60,304 nucleotides of DNA. Origin: Chthoniobacteraceae bacterium (GTDB lineage: Bacteria; Verrucomicrobiota; Verrucomicrobiia; Chthoniobacterales; Chthoniobacteraceae). Below are positions 46,208 to 55,234 of the stretch, piece by piece. How positions within the stretch are numbered: position 1 is the first letter of the stretch; each line of letters opens with the position of its first letter. A program made the translations under genes and the position numbers. Under the pieces are notes generated by a model. It saw only the letters and a program-made list of their open reading frames with translations, was not told where the DNA came from and made no database searches. The stretch lies in contig CANJZW010000018.1 in assembly GCA_947479475.1 (NCBI GenBank), forward strand, positions 1 to 60,304. Direction: 5' to 3'.

Positions 46208-46456
46208 GCCTATGGCGCTCTGCTAGGCCGCAGCGGGTGGAAAGCTTGTGTCTCAGGGAGGCGCGTGGTGGGGAGCTCTCCAGCGGTATCCCTGCGTCCG
46301 CTCAACCGCCGGCTTCAGGCGCCGCGCAACGACGATTCGAAGGAAGGCCTGGAGGGGACGTCAAAAGGCGGCCCATTACAGCCAAGAGCATCTTTGGATC
46401 CGATAGCCGGAGATAGTGCCTCCCCAAGGGCTGGGATAGTACCTCCCTGGGGGCGG

Positions 46457-47071
46457 TCAGTTGTTACCCAGGTTTTCGGGGGCTGTGATCAAAAATTGAA
46501 ACACCGGGCCGTGGGTTCCCACCAAACCCTTCCACAAAACGCCCACGAGGTCTGGCTCCAGAAGTGCATCGTCCGGCGCATGAACGATCCAGGTGCTGAG
46601 TCGGAGCTCCTTTTCCAACTGGCCTTGGCCCCACCCTGAATATCCCGCGAAGACGCGCAGGATCGTCCCTTCTTCGCGGACCACCTCGGAGGCGGTTTCA
46701 AAGGTGAGGTCGTGCCGCCAGGTCCAGGCGCCGCCGTCGGCGGTTTCTTCCCAACGAAAGGCGGCGAGTAAAAGCTGGTCGGTGGCCACGGGCCCACCGA
46801 GATAAACAGGCACCATCGACAGGGAACCCAGATCCTGGTTGGGCATGAGTTCGTTGAGACGACGGCCGCTGGGCCTGTTCAAGACCACGCCGAACGCGCC
46901 GTTTTCACCATCGTGCATGGATAAAAAGACGACCGTCTTATCAAAGTTTGGATCGCGGAGACTCGGATGCGCGAGCAAGAGCGCTCCCGCGAGAGATTCT
47001 GTTTCAGGCTGGAATTCACGCACCCCAACAGCCTGCGAATTTCCGCCGAAGACGCAAGGCAAGACACGCAC
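46457..47071 (-). CDS. YqgE/AlgH family protein (UPF0301)
   Basis: A protein of up to 204 residues. It has the family blocks LAGALLLAHPSLRDPNFDKTVV split from FLSMHDGENGAFGVVLNRPSG, then VPVYLGGPVATDQL and FAGYSGWGQGQLEKEL. The family is a cytoplasmic alpha/beta protein of unclear role, linked by name to alginate regulation in Pseudomonas. The annotated start at 47071 adds about 20 residues before the conserved region; a GTG at 47023 is a likely alternative. The C-terminal 20 residues are not conserved in families I know. It is 19 bases after the membrane protein gene. Confidence 0.9.
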   Translation of the reverse strand: MRVLPCVFGGNSQAVGVREFQPETESLAGALLLAHPSLRDPNFDKTVVFLSMHDGENGAFGVVLNRPSGRRLNELMPNQDLGSLSMVPVYLGGPVATDQLLLAAFRWEETADGGAWTWRHDLTFETASEVVREEGTILRVFAGYSGWGQGQLEKELRLSTWIVHAPDDALLEPDLVGVLWKGLVGTHGPVFQFLITAPENLGNN

Positions 47072-47090
47072 CCATTGTGGATTCCAAAAA

Positions 47091-48089
47091 TCAGACTTGG
47101 GCCGGAGCGAGGTGCTTTGCGGGTTTGTTTGGTTTGTAAACTAAGTAAACCAGCCCCCCGATAGCAGCCAGAAGGAGGGCGAAAAGTAACATCAGCAACG
47201 ATAGGGCGGCGATTTGATCGGCTCCAGCGCCCACCCCCGCGGCAGTTCCCAGAAACAAAAACAGGAGGTAATCCCGCACCCCGATGCCAGCGAAGGTGAC
47301 GGGCAAAACGCCTGCCACAAGAATGACCGGGACAAAACTCATCCATGCCCAGACCGGCAAATGGATGCCGACGGCGTGACCCGCCAAACAAAAGGCACAA
47401 CAAATGACCATTTGCGTAACCAGTGCGGCGAAGCCCACCAAACACAGGCGGCCTCGGTTGCCTGCAAAGGCGGAGGCAACGTCCATCAGCTCGCCAACCC
47501 AGGCGGAGGAGGAAAACCGCGTTTTCACAGCGGAAAACGAGCGTTCTAGAAAGGTTTGTTTACAGTTCAAAAACACGAGGCTCATCAACAAAAGAAAAGC
47601 GCCCGTGCCTAGAAATGCGAACGCCACCAACCGGGTGGAAGGCTGTGCAGATAAAAGCCTCCAATTTAGCGGGATACACGCTGCCGTCAGGATGAAAAGG
47701 CTGGTGAATCCAAGGGCCCTGTCCAGCAACACCGTCGAACAGGCCTGCTTCACCCGGCCGGGCGCCAGACGGGAGATGTAAAAAAAACGCGTTCCATCGT
47801 CGCCAGCCACTCCGGGGACGAGGACGGCGAAAAACTGCCCGATATGGGTCACGCAGGCCAGGGACTTCAATGGGAGGGTCAGTCCAAGCGTTTTGAGCAG
47901 CGTCTGCCAGCGGAAGCTGGAGACAAAAATGGGAATCCAGCTCAAAAGCACTGCAGCCCCCAGATACCAAAAGTTGGCCCCTGCCAGAACTCTCCCCACC
48001 CCGGCAAAGTCAACTCGGCGGCGCAACCAAACCAGCGCGGAAATGACCACGGTTAACTTCAGAAGGGTAACAAGATTTTTCCGATTCAT
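47091..48089 (-). CDS. Flippase-like / LPG-synthase TM family membrane protein
   Basis: A 332-residue inner-membrane protein with about eight hydrophobic helices, of the UPF0104/lysylphosphatidylglycerol-synthase transmembrane family. The recognisable pieces are the FWYLGAAVLLSWIPIFVSSFRW block early on, VLVPGVAGDDGTRFFYISR (the family G-x-x-G-D/R segment), LLDRALGFTSLF, and the C-terminal PVTFAGIGVRDYLLFLFLG. The family includes putative lipid or glycolipid flippases and hopanoid transporters; the substrate here is unknown. The start at 48089 (MNRKNLVTLLK) begins just before the first helix. Confidence 0.82.
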   Translation of the reverse strand: MNRKNLVTLLKLTVVISALVWLRRRVDFAGVGRVLAGANFWYLGAAVLLSWIPIFVSSFRWQTLLKTLGLTLPLKSLACVTHIGQFFAVLVPGVAGDDGTRFFYISRLAPGRVKQACSTVLLDRALGFTSLFILTAACIPLNWRLLSAQPSTRLVAFAFLGTGAFLLLMSLVFLNCKQTFLERSFSAVKTRFSSSAWVGELMDVASAFAGNRGRLCLVGFAALVTQMVICCAFCLAGHAVGIHLPVWAWMSFVPVILVAGVLPVTFAGIGVRDYLLFLFLGTAAGVGAGADQIAALSLLMLLFALLLAAIGGLVYLVYKPNKPAKHLAPAQV

Positions 48090-48214
48090 GCAGGTTTGGA
48101 CCTCCAATGTCCAAGGTGTCAGTCTTTCGCCTTTGAGGCCCATCACGCAACCCAATCTCTTCAGGAAACAAGACGAAAAACGCTTGTAGGCCGTAGGCTA
48201 ACGGTGGATCGCGC

Positions 48215-50704
48215 TCATTGCTCCCGGGCGGCAAGCGTTCCCTGGGTCACTCCCAGTTGCGACTGGGCACGGAATTCGCGCCACAAGGAGGCCCCATCCC
48301 GTTCTCCGGCAAGCAAACTCTGATACGCGCCAATGAGCCGCTTGGACTCAGGCCCGTCTTCCTCCAGCAACTCCACCCGGAACGTCCTAATCTGAGCCTG
48401 CGCCAGAAGATCAAAAAACTGGGCTCCAGTCTGGGGGACGGCGTTGAAAAGCGTGTTGCGGCAGCCCGCATCAGCCCGCAGGGGGTGCTCCATTCCGACA
48501 CGGTCCCTCAGGTGGACTTTGTGTTTTTCGCAAGGCCGGCCGCAGTCGAGGAAGGAACGGCCTTCCGACATGAAAGCGGCGAAAACACAGTGTTCCATGT
48601 GAAACATAGGCATATGCTGATGCAGGGTCAGTTCCAGGCCTCCACGCAGGCGCTCCGGCATTCCGCGGGTGAGATCCAAAACCTGCTCCAGAGTCAAATC
48701 GTAGGAAACCGTGACGGTTTCCAAGCCCCGGCCCAAAAACTCCTGAGCCGTGAGAGGGTTTGACACGTTCAGCGAAAAATCCCCCGCCAGCGGCAAGGGA
48801 ATGCCGTTTTCAGGACGGCTGAAAAAATCCAGTGCCCCTAAATTGCGGACAAGAACGCCGTCAGGAAGCGCGTTTTCAATCAGCCGGAAGAAGCCCTGTT
48901 CCCCCGCCTTCTGGATTCTTGGCGTGGCCAGCCAGACTTGCGTGTGCCCGGACAAACTACGCGCCTCTTCAACGGCCTCTTTGTAACGGCGGACGTCTTC
49001 AAAATCCAGATAGACGCGCTCCACGCCGGCTTCAATGGCGGCCACGAGCTGGTCGGTTGTCCGGCAAAGAAGCGTGAGCCTTGGGCTTTCGGGCGCCGGC
49101 TTCAGGGAAGCCTCCAGCGTGAGCAGGCTTTGCCACGCGCCCGGACGCTCCGCACGCGCAGGGCGGGCCTGAGCCTCAAGCGCGTCCACAAGCGAGCGCC
49201 TGACCCGGTTGAGCTCTGAAATCGGGAGAATGACAGGGCCCTCGAACTGGGTTTCCATGCCGGCGAGTTGGTAGGGCGCCTCGCTGAAGCGGCCCAGATG
49301 TTCCGCCAGACGCTCGCGAGCGAGGGGCGCGTTGCGGGCCTCCTGCAAGAGTGCCTGCGACTCGACCCGGGCAAGCGGGGCCCCCGTTTCTGAAAGGGCT
49401 TCTACCCAAAGCGGCCCCCCAGCACCGCCCCCCACGTGGAGCTGGACGGGCGTCCGTTTTCTGGGGCTGATCGCCCCTGCGTACGACTGCTGCAGACGCT
49501 TGTTCAACGCGGGATCGTCCGTTTTCCAGACGCGGTCTCCCTGTTTGAGACGGCCGAACTGGATAAGGCCCCGCTGAAAAAACAACTGTTTGCCGCGTAT
49601 TTCATAAATGCGGCCGCCCTGTTCTGCATTCGTATCCCCGCCCGTGTCGAAAACAACTCCATCGCCCTGCTTGAGCGGGATTTCCGACTCGAGTTCGACA
49701 TAATCCTTCCCCACCCTCTGAAGCCGCCCGGCAAAAGGCCCCCTCTTTTTCCCAAACCGCGCCGGGACAAGGCTCTGGTGGTCCACCCCTTCCATCCAGC
49801 CATGAAACAAACCGCGCGAAAACGACATCTCCAACTGATAGCGGTCCTCCGCACTGGCCTTGGCGGGCGCCCCCTCCAGGGCGGCGTCGATGGCCTTGCG
49901 GTAGACCTGGCACACCGCCGCCACGTATTCCGGGGATTTGAGGCGGCCCTCGATTTTGAAGGAAACCACCCCGGCGCGAATCAGGTCGGGGATGTGGTCC
50001 ACAGCCGCCAGATCTTGGGGCGAAAGCAGGTAGCGTTTGTCGCCCAGGTCCTGTTTTTGACCATCCACAATCAGGTCGTAGGGCATCCGGCAGGCCTGCG
50101 CACACTCGCCGCGGTTGGCGCTGCGCTGGCCCAGGGATTCGCTGGTCAGACACTGTCCCGAGTAGGCCACGCAAAGGGCGCCGTGCACAAAAACCTCCAG
50201 TGGAACGCCCCCCGCCTCCGTGTCGAACCGCTCCAATTCCCGCAGGGACACCTCCCTCCCCAGCACCACGCGTTTGACGCCCAGGGCGCCTGCAAAACGG
50301 ACGCCCTCGGGTGAGGTTAGCGTCATTTGTGTGGAAGCGTGGATGCGCAGGTCGGGGACGATTTGGCCAGCCAGCCGGACCAGGCCCACATCTTGCACGA
50401 TGATGGCGTCCACCCCGCTGCGGCTGAGCAGGCGCAGAGTGTCGGCGGCGGCATCCAGTTCCCCGGTGAAAACCAGCGTGTTAAAGGTCACGTACGCGCG
50501 CACCCCAGCGCGATGGCAAAAACGGACCACTTCGGGCAGGTCTGCTTCTGAAAAGTTGTCGGCACGCATCCGGGCATTGAAACGCGGCAGCCCGAAAAAA
50601 ACAGCGTCCGCCCCGTTGGCAACAGCGGCACGCACGCACTCCCAGTTGCCGGCGGGGGCGAGTAATTCGGGCGGTTCAAGCGGCATCCGAGAACCGTAGC
50701 GCAT
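48215..50704 (-). CDS. U32 family peptidase-like protein (long form)
   Basis: An 829-residue protein of the U32 family. The N-terminal TIM-barrel-type domain begins PELLAPAGNWECVRAAVANG and has ADAVFFGLPRFNAR, IHASTQMTL, and the cysteine-containing signature GQCLTSESLGQRSANRGEC. Further cysteines occur in CAQACRMPYDL and late in the protein (HMEHCVFAAF, LDCGRPCEKHK, DAGCRN). This looks like a second related half. Long U32 proteins act in tRNA or 23S rRNA hydroxylation (TrhP, RlhA) rather than proteolysis, so an RNA hydroxylase role is likely. The ATG at 50704 follows AGGGG at 5 bases; the next ATG (50686) has no such site. Confidence 0.88.
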   Translation of the reverse strand: MRYGSRMPLEPPELLAPAGNWECVRAAVANGADAVFFGLPRFNARMRADNFSEADLPEVVRFCHRAGVRAYVTFNTLVFTGELDAAADTLRLLSRSGVDAIIVQDVGLVRLAGQIVPDLRIHASTQMTLTSPEGVRFAGALGVKRVVLGREVSLRELERFDTEAGGVPLEVFVHGALCVAYSGQCLTSESLGQRSANRGECAQACRMPYDLIVDGQKQDLGDKRYLLSPQDLAAVDHIPDLIRAGVVSFKIEGRLKSPEYVAAVCQVYRKAIDAALEGAPAKASAEDRYQLEMSFSRGLFHGWMEGVDHQSLVPARFGKKRGPFAGRLQRVGKDYVELESEIPLKQGDGVVFDTGGDTNAEQGGRIYEIRGKQLFFQRGLIQFGRLKQGDRVWKTDDPALNKRLQQSYAGAISPRKRTPVQLHVGGGAGGPLWVEALSETGAPLARVESQALLQEARNAPLARERLAEHLGRFSEAPYQLAGMETQFEGPVILPISELNRVRRSLVDALEAQARPARAERPGAWQSLLTLEASLKPAPESPRLTLLCRTTDQLVAAIEAGVERVYLDFEDVRRYKEAVEEARSLSGHTQVWLATPRIQKAGEQGFFRLIENALPDGVLVRNLGALDFFSRPENGIPLPLAGDFSLNVSNPLTAQEFLGRGLETVTVSYDLTLEQVLDLTRGMPERLRGGLELTLHQHMPMFHMEHCVFAAFMSEGRSFLDCGRPCEKHKVHLRDRVGMEHPLRADAGCRNTLFNAVPQTGAQFFDLLAQAQIRTFRVELLEEDGPESKRLIGAYQSLLAGERDGASLWREFRAQSQLGVTQGTLAAREQ

Positions 50705-50803
50705 GGGAGCCCCTAAAGAAAAGGGAGCTTGTGCGCGCAATGCCGATTCGCTCCGCTTGCAGACCGCCTCGGGTGAGGTAAGCTCCTCCTAGGAGCCCCT
50801 ACC

Positions 50804-51181
50804 ATGGAAGACGACGCCTTATCCACCTATAATTTAGCCACGCTGCCCTTCGAGATATCCAAGGACCCTGTGCCCTCGGATCCCTCTGCCAACCCATTCC
50901 GGCTGGTGGTGGACCCCGTGATGCGGTTGCGCCTGCGCAAAGCTCTCATGGAACTCATCGACAGCCATGACGCCGAACTCGCCAAATACGTCTCCGATGG
51001 GGCGTTGGCCTTGGACAGTTACAAGGAATACGTCGAGCTCTTCGCCCGCAGCCTGCGCGAAACGATGCATTCCAAAGAAGGCGTCGCATTCCTTCTGGAA
51101 TCTTGCGGCTTTGAAATCGATTCCGACTCCATCAATCTTTACCCCGAAACCCGATGGCGCGTGGAACGGGAGGATTTTTAA
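50804..51181 (+). CDS. Small acidic protein of unknown function
   Basis: A 125-residue acidic protein that I do not recognise. It begins with a flexible Ser/Pro-rich 25 residues, then a helical region (MRLRLRKALMELIDSHDAEL) with alternating charged residues, and ends with a short strand-like segment SINLYPETRWRVE. No signal peptide, membrane helix or known motif is visible. The gene is divergent from the U32 gene and is preceded by AGGAGCCC at usable spacing. The fit of the start with that site and the in-phase codon bias support a real gene. Confidence 0.6.
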   Translation: MEDDALSTYNLATLPFEISKDPVPSDPSANPFRLVVDPVMRLRLRKALMELIDSHDAELAKYVSDGALALDSYKEYVELFARSLRETMHSKEGVAFLLESCGFEIDSDSINLYPETRWRVEREDF

Positions 51182-51198
51182 ACCGGCACCTGAATTAT

Positions 51199-51238
51199 AC
51201 GACGGCGGGCGCTGTGAAACGACGGCGGGCAGCGTGAA
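51199..51238. repeat. 20-base tandem duplication
   Basis: ACGACGGCGGGCGCTGTGAA is followed immediately by ACGACGGCGGGCAGCGTGAA (18 of 20 identical), in the short gap between the converging unknown gene and the cytochrome gene. Confidence 0.8.
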
Positions 51239-51260
51239 GAACCGGCGGCCGCCTGGGTTC
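51239..51260. terminator. Possible terminator between converging genes
   Basis: GAACC (51239-51243) pairs with GGTTC (51256-51260), enclosing GGCGGCCGCC, which can pair in part with itself. TTTT occurs 7 bases later on the plus strand. A GC-rich hairpin exists, but the T tract is weak and displaced. Confidence 0.35.
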
Positions 51261-51280
51261 TCGGCCTTTTCCGTGCGACC

Positions 51281-51985
51281 CTACCCTTTTTGAATCAACG
51301 GAAACGAAATTTCCGGCAGATACGGAATCTGTAACAGGGAAGTCGCCTCGTCAAAGTAACGGCACAGGAGCCCTGCAACGGCTAGGCCGAGTAGCAGGAG
51401 AAGGATCCCTGCGCCCGTGTTCGGCGTCGTTAAGCCGTCAAAGCTGGCGCCTTTTGCGCGGCCATGGACCATGGCCAGAGGGCTCGCTTCCCGATGCCGC
51501 AGCGCGTGCGCCGCCAACCCGAGTAGATGAATACCGATCAAAAACAGGCAACCGTAGGACAGGCGCCCATGCCAAGTTTCGACCCATTCGGCGACGAAAC
51601 CCGTGTAAACGACCAACGGGACAAGGAGGTAGAGCAGCAGCGCAAACCATGCCGAACCGGGGTTCAGTCCAAAGTGATCCACCGCCCTCCACGCCCATAT
51701 CTCGCCCAAGTAGGTCCGTATCTGGGTCAACGTTTGAAAAAAACAGCCCCAGCGCATCGGTGCAGAGCCCACCAAACCTAACACCAGGCGCAGTCCCAAA
51801 AACCAACCGGACAGCATCCCCGCAAGAATATGGTATTTGAAAATCGCGCTTTCCGGGTCCGAGCGGAAAGCGATCAGGAGAGACGCCGTCAGACTGAGGG
51901 AAAACCCCCAGTGACTGATGCGGGCCGGGAGATCCCAAACCAGGACGCTGCGCCTTGCTGCGAGTGGCGAGCTGGGCTCACTCAT
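51281..51985 (-). CDS. Cytochrome b561-type membrane protein
   Basis: A 234-residue four-helix b-type cytochrome of the hydrogenase/cytochrome b561 superfamily. Helix 1 contains WDLPARISHWGFSLSL with a heme-ligand His, the second block is KYHILAGMLSGWFLGLRLVLG, and later are WHGRLSYGCLFLIGIHLLG and HALRHREASPLAMVHG, giving several candidate heme histidines. It should pass electrons between quinol and a periplasmic partner. Its ATG overlaps the stop of the preceding FAD oxidoreductase as ATGA, so the two are translationally coupled and probably form a membrane-bound dehydrogenase. The C-terminus ends with one further hydrophobic helix. Confidence 0.87.
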   Translation of the reverse strand: MSEPSSPLAARRSVLVWDLPARISHWGFSLSLTASLLIAFRSDPESAIFKYHILAGMLSGWFLGLRLVLGLVGSAPMRWGCFFQTLTQIRTYLGEIWAWRAVDHFGLNPGSAWFALLLYLLVPLVVYTGFVAEWVETWHGRLSYGCLFLIGIHLLGLAAHALRHREASPLAMVHGRAKGASFDGLTTPNTGAGILLLLLGLAVAGLLCRYFDEATSLLQIPYLPEISFPLIQKG

Positions 51986-54900
51986 GCAAAGGCGGTTGTG
52001 AGGGGGTTGGCCTTCAGCGTTTGTCCGTTTTTGCGGATCCATTCCCGCCAGGCTTCCGCCTGAAACCCAAAGTTCTGCCCAGTGGCGATAACGAGTTCCG
52101 CACGGGCTGCGCGCGCGAGACAGACGCGCGCTTCATTGAGAAAGCCGCAAAGGCCCAGTGCGCCCTCGGGATCTCCGCAGCGCGTCAGGGCCCTGTACAA
52201 GGCCATTTGAAGATAGGCCATACGCTCGCCCACCGTATTGTGGCAGCCCCGAATATCCCCGGCGCGGGTGATTACGTGACCCGCGAAAAAGGGCGCTGCG
52301 AGCACCTGTTTGAGCGGGCGGCGCCCCTCAAGGCAGGCGAGGCGTTCGAACCCGCAGGAGAGACTGTAAAAATAGCCCCAACCGGGCCTCAAATCTTTGG
52401 GTTCCACTGCCAATCTTCCAGCGAGTTTAGTCAGCAACGGAACGGCGCGCGGGTCGCGGACGTGACAAAGGCTTCCCAGCATCAACGCTGCGACGGGGGC
52501 GTAGCCTTGGTCGGGCATGAGGTGTTTGGTCCCCACACCGCCAAACAATTCAGTGGAGAGTTCCGCTTCCAGCAGCGCCTGCTCGACTTGCTGCACATAA
52601 ACATCTGTTCCCTTCGCACTCCCGAGAAAACACAGCACCCTTTGGACGCTCGGCTGAGATAAGGAGGCGAAAGGCTCGAGCGCGGCCAACGCCTGCGCGC
52701 GCGGCAGGAGGCACAACATCGCCGAGGCGGGCAGGCAGGCGTCCATGTCGGTGGAGGAGGCGACTTTTTTGGCGATATCCTCCGGGCTGAGGCCGAAGCC
52801 GAAGTCGTCGTCCGCAAGATCCGTGGCTTTGAGCATACCCTTGCTCATGAGCGTCTTTTGGAGTGCAGGAACGGGAATGTCGCGGAGCAAAGTCCCGGAG
52901 TCCACGGCTAGGCGCACGGCGTGTCCGGCCACCATGCCCATCACGCAAAGGTCCCGCTGCATACGGGCCGCGGAGAGCGCGTCGTGCGTCACCGAATAGG
53001 CTTTTCCAGCGATAATGACATTGTCGAGACTGACGGGGATCATCGCCGAATACGGAACCGTTGCCTGGTAAAGAGCCTTCCAGTTCGTGGGAATAAAGCC
53101 GGCTTTGGCCGCGTCACTCGTGGCCAGTCCCTTGATGTCCGGGTTGGATTCCACGCGGAACACGCCATCTTTGAAACGCCGCCCGGCTAGCAGATCCAAA
53201 AAGGTGAGCGTTTTTCCACCGCGGATGTGCCGCGACTCCCGGGGAGCAAGGTAGAACGGCGGCGGCACGTGCACTTGATCGAGGGAAATTTTGCTGTTGC
53301 GCCGCATGGACAAGATGAACCGCGTCGTGTCCAGGGGGCTTCGTTCGTCGCAGGGTGAAAGGAAGGGGCGCAGCGCCTCGCCCCGCCCCGGCTTGTAGCC
53401 TGCGAACGAGGCCCAAAGCGTGAGTTCGTCGTGTTCTCCCCCGAAGGTGTATCCGCAGCCGGCCCAGGCGGCGAGCGCGCCATCGCCCGTGGCATCGATG
53501 TAGCGGGGAGCCTGCACGGCGGTGAGGCCGAACGGGGTGATCACGTAAAGACTGCGCACAGTTCGGCCACGCTGGGCGACCCCGGTGATGGCGCAGCCGA
53601 AAAGAACCCGCGCCCCCGCCTTTCGAATGCCTTTGTAAAACCCGGGCGCGTTCAGGCCGTTGTTTTTAGCCTCCATCGCCTCATAATAATCGTCGAACGC
53701 TTTCGTGCGTTTTCCATACCAAAGGTTGGTAACGCCTCCGATGGTGTTGGCCCCCCCGAGTTCGAACCCCCGTTCGAGGCACACCGTTTGCAGCCCGAGC
53801 GAGGCGCAGGCGTAGGAGGCCGCATTTCCACTAGTGCCGCCACCTGTGACCAGGACGTCTGTCTTCAGGGCGGCCGCCGGGGGATGGAAGCGGACGGTCT
53901 CCAGCGTCGTCCCCGGTTCATCGAAACCGTGGTCAAAAAACTGATGGGCCACACCCGCTTCGGCCGCTTCGTCCCGGGCGATGCCGAGGTTCAAAAAATC
54001 GTAGAGAGGGCGGGGCTGTTTAAGCGCCTGCCGGGTGGAGGTAACCCGCTCCAAGGCGTCTGGAAAGGCAGTGAACAAAGCCCTCCAATCCTTGAGGATG
54101 AGCGAACCGTCCTGGTTCAAATCCACCCCTTTTGGGCCGAAAATACACAGGTTTTCAAACCCCTCTGCGCGTCCGTTTTTCACCGCGAGGTGGTCCAGAC
54201 CACTGGTTAAAAAACCGTCCCCGCCGCGAAACCGTTTTTCGCCGGAATTCCAAGGCATCTCCAGGACGGCGGCGTAGATCTGGCTGAAGTCCTCCGACAT
54301 CGCAAAAGGCCCCTGGGTGCTGGAGTCGAGGACGAGATCAAAACAGGCGAAGTAGTGGTGGATTTCAACGGAGACCCTCGCTCCGTTGGATGCCGTGTAG
54401 GAAATGGACCGCGCCGGCGCCGGCGCCGCAAGGTCCGCCACGTAGTGGAACCGCCTGGGTCCGGAAGCGGGGGTCGAGGGAACGCCGGCGGCGCGGGCGA
54501 CGGTGGCTTCGAGGGTGGCGTCCACCACCAACTCACTCTCGAGCGCAAACAAGCCTGTCTTGCCTCCAAAAACCACGCCCGCAAGGCGTCCCTCGTGCCC
54601 GAGCGCGCCCGCGACGGAGGCGTTGTACAGAAAGCGGACGCCCGCTTCGCTCAATTGGTCTTCGATTTCTAGAGCCGCTTTTGAGGCGTTGAAATACGTG
54701 CGGCCTTCTTTGGTCTCGCTGGTGGCTGCATTCAAAACGCCGCGCACGACGGAGGGAAATTTGTCCGCATCTTCGTTGGAAACCCAGGGGCGCAGGCAGG
54801 CGATGCCCTCGTAAAACGGGTTCACGCGATCCATCACCAAAACCGTTTTTTTACCCCGTTTTGCGGAGTCCAGAGCGAGTTGGCAGGCGAAGAGGGTGCT

Positions 54901-55080
54901 TCCGCAGATGAGCACCTCGGCGGGCTCCATGAACGTGATCCGGGCAGTGCCTTCGGCAGAGGGAACAGGGGACACGGTTTCCGCTGAACCATAGAGGGAT
55001 CTGGGCGTAATTGCCGATGCCATCAAGGCACCGCCGACCGACTGTAAAAAGACGCGACGTCCGACTATGGGGGGTGTCAT
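51982..55080 (-). CDS. Tat-exported FAD oxidoreductase with two FAD_oxidored-like halves
   Basis: A 1032-residue protein with a twin-arginine signal (GRRVFLQSVGGALMASAI). The first Rossmann segment, VLICGSTLFACQLALDSAKRG (about residue 55), is a degraded nucleotide motif. A second, canonical one, VLVTGGGTSGNAASYACASLG, lies near residue 415, followed by LERGFELGGANTIGG and a typical FAD_oxidored region ending RYIDATGDGALAAWAG. The C-terminal 280 residues are helical and HEAT- or TPR-like. It appears to be a tandem of two flavoprotein units, only the second likely to bind FAD. Start ATG 55080 was preferred over GTG 55089. It is coupled to the cytochrome b561 gene, its probable electron acceptor. 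Confidence 0.85.
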   Translation of the reverse strand: MTPPIVGRRVFLQSVGGALMASAITPRSLYGSAETVSPVPSAEGTARITFMEPAEVLICGSTLFACQLALDSAKRGKKTVLVMDRVNPFYEGIACLRPWVSNEDADKFPSVVRGVLNAATSETKEGRTYFNASKAALEIEDQLSEAGVRFLYNASVAGALGHEGRLAGVVFGGKTGLFALESELVVDATLEATVARAAGVPSTPASGPRRFHYVADLAAPAPARSISYTASNGARVSVEIHHYFACFDLVLDSSTQGPFAMSEDFSQIYAAVLEMPWNSGEKRFRGGDGFLTSGLDHLAVKNGRAEGFENLCIFGPKGVDLNQDGSLILKDWRALFTAFPDALERVTSTRQALKQPRPLYDFLNLGIARDEAAEAGVAHQFFDHGFDEPGTTLETVRFHPPAAALKTDVLVTGGGTSGNAASYACASLGLQTVCLERGFELGGANTIGGVTNLWYGKRTKAFDDYYEAMEAKNNGLNAPGFYKGIRKAGARVLFGCAITGVAQRGRTVRSLYVITPFGLTAVQAPRYIDATGDGALAAWAGCGYTFGGEHDELTLWASFAGYKPGRGEALRPFLSPCDERSPLDTTRFILSMRRNSKISLDQVHVPPPFYLAPRESRHIRGGKTLTFLDLLAGRRFKDGVFRVESNPDIKGLATSDAAKAGFIPTNWKALYQATVPYSAMIPVSLDNVIIAGKAYSVTHDALSAARMQRDLCVMGMVAGHAVRLAVDSGTLLRDIPVPALQKTLMSKGMLKATDLADDDFGFGLSPEDIAKKVASSTDMDACLPASAMLCLLPRAQALAALEPFASLSQPSVQRVLCFLGSAKGTDVYVQQVEQALLEAELSTELFGGVGTKHLMPDQGYAPVAALMLGSLCHVRDPRAVPLLTKLAGRLAVEPKDLRPGWGYFYSLSCGFERLACLEGRRPLKQVLAAPFFAGHVITRAGDIRGCHNTVGERMAYLQMALYRALTRCGDPEGALGLCGFLNEARVCLARAARAELVIATGQNFGFQAEAWREWIRKNGQTLKANPLTTAFA

Positions 55081-55113
55081 GCCGCCCACTCTTTAAGAGA
55101 AGGGGACGCACTG

Positions 55114-55138
55114 TCAATCGCACCGGTGCAGCGATTGA
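55114..55138. promoter_or_regulatory. Inverted repeat between divergent genes
   Basis: TCAATCGC (55114-55121) and GCGATTGA (55131-55138) form perfect 8-base arms around a 9-base loop, 34 bases upstream of the FAD oxidoreductase start and about 97 bases before the divergent hydrolase. It could be an operator or a leader hairpin of the minus-strand mRNA. Confidence 0.4.
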
Positions 55139-55234
55139 GTTCCGTCCCGAGCCGGGTTCAAATCCGCCTCCGGCAAACCGGGTCGACGCGTTTCCTTTTG
55201 CGAAGGTGAAAAGCGTGGTTTAAGGTGGCAGCCT

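Noticed and set aside
55150..55178. T-arm-like GGGTTCAAATCC followed by CTCCGGCA
   Set aside because: The 3' side resembles a tRNA end, but the T-stem does not pair and no 5' acceptor strand lies upstream. An old tRNA remnant or attachment site cannot be excluded.
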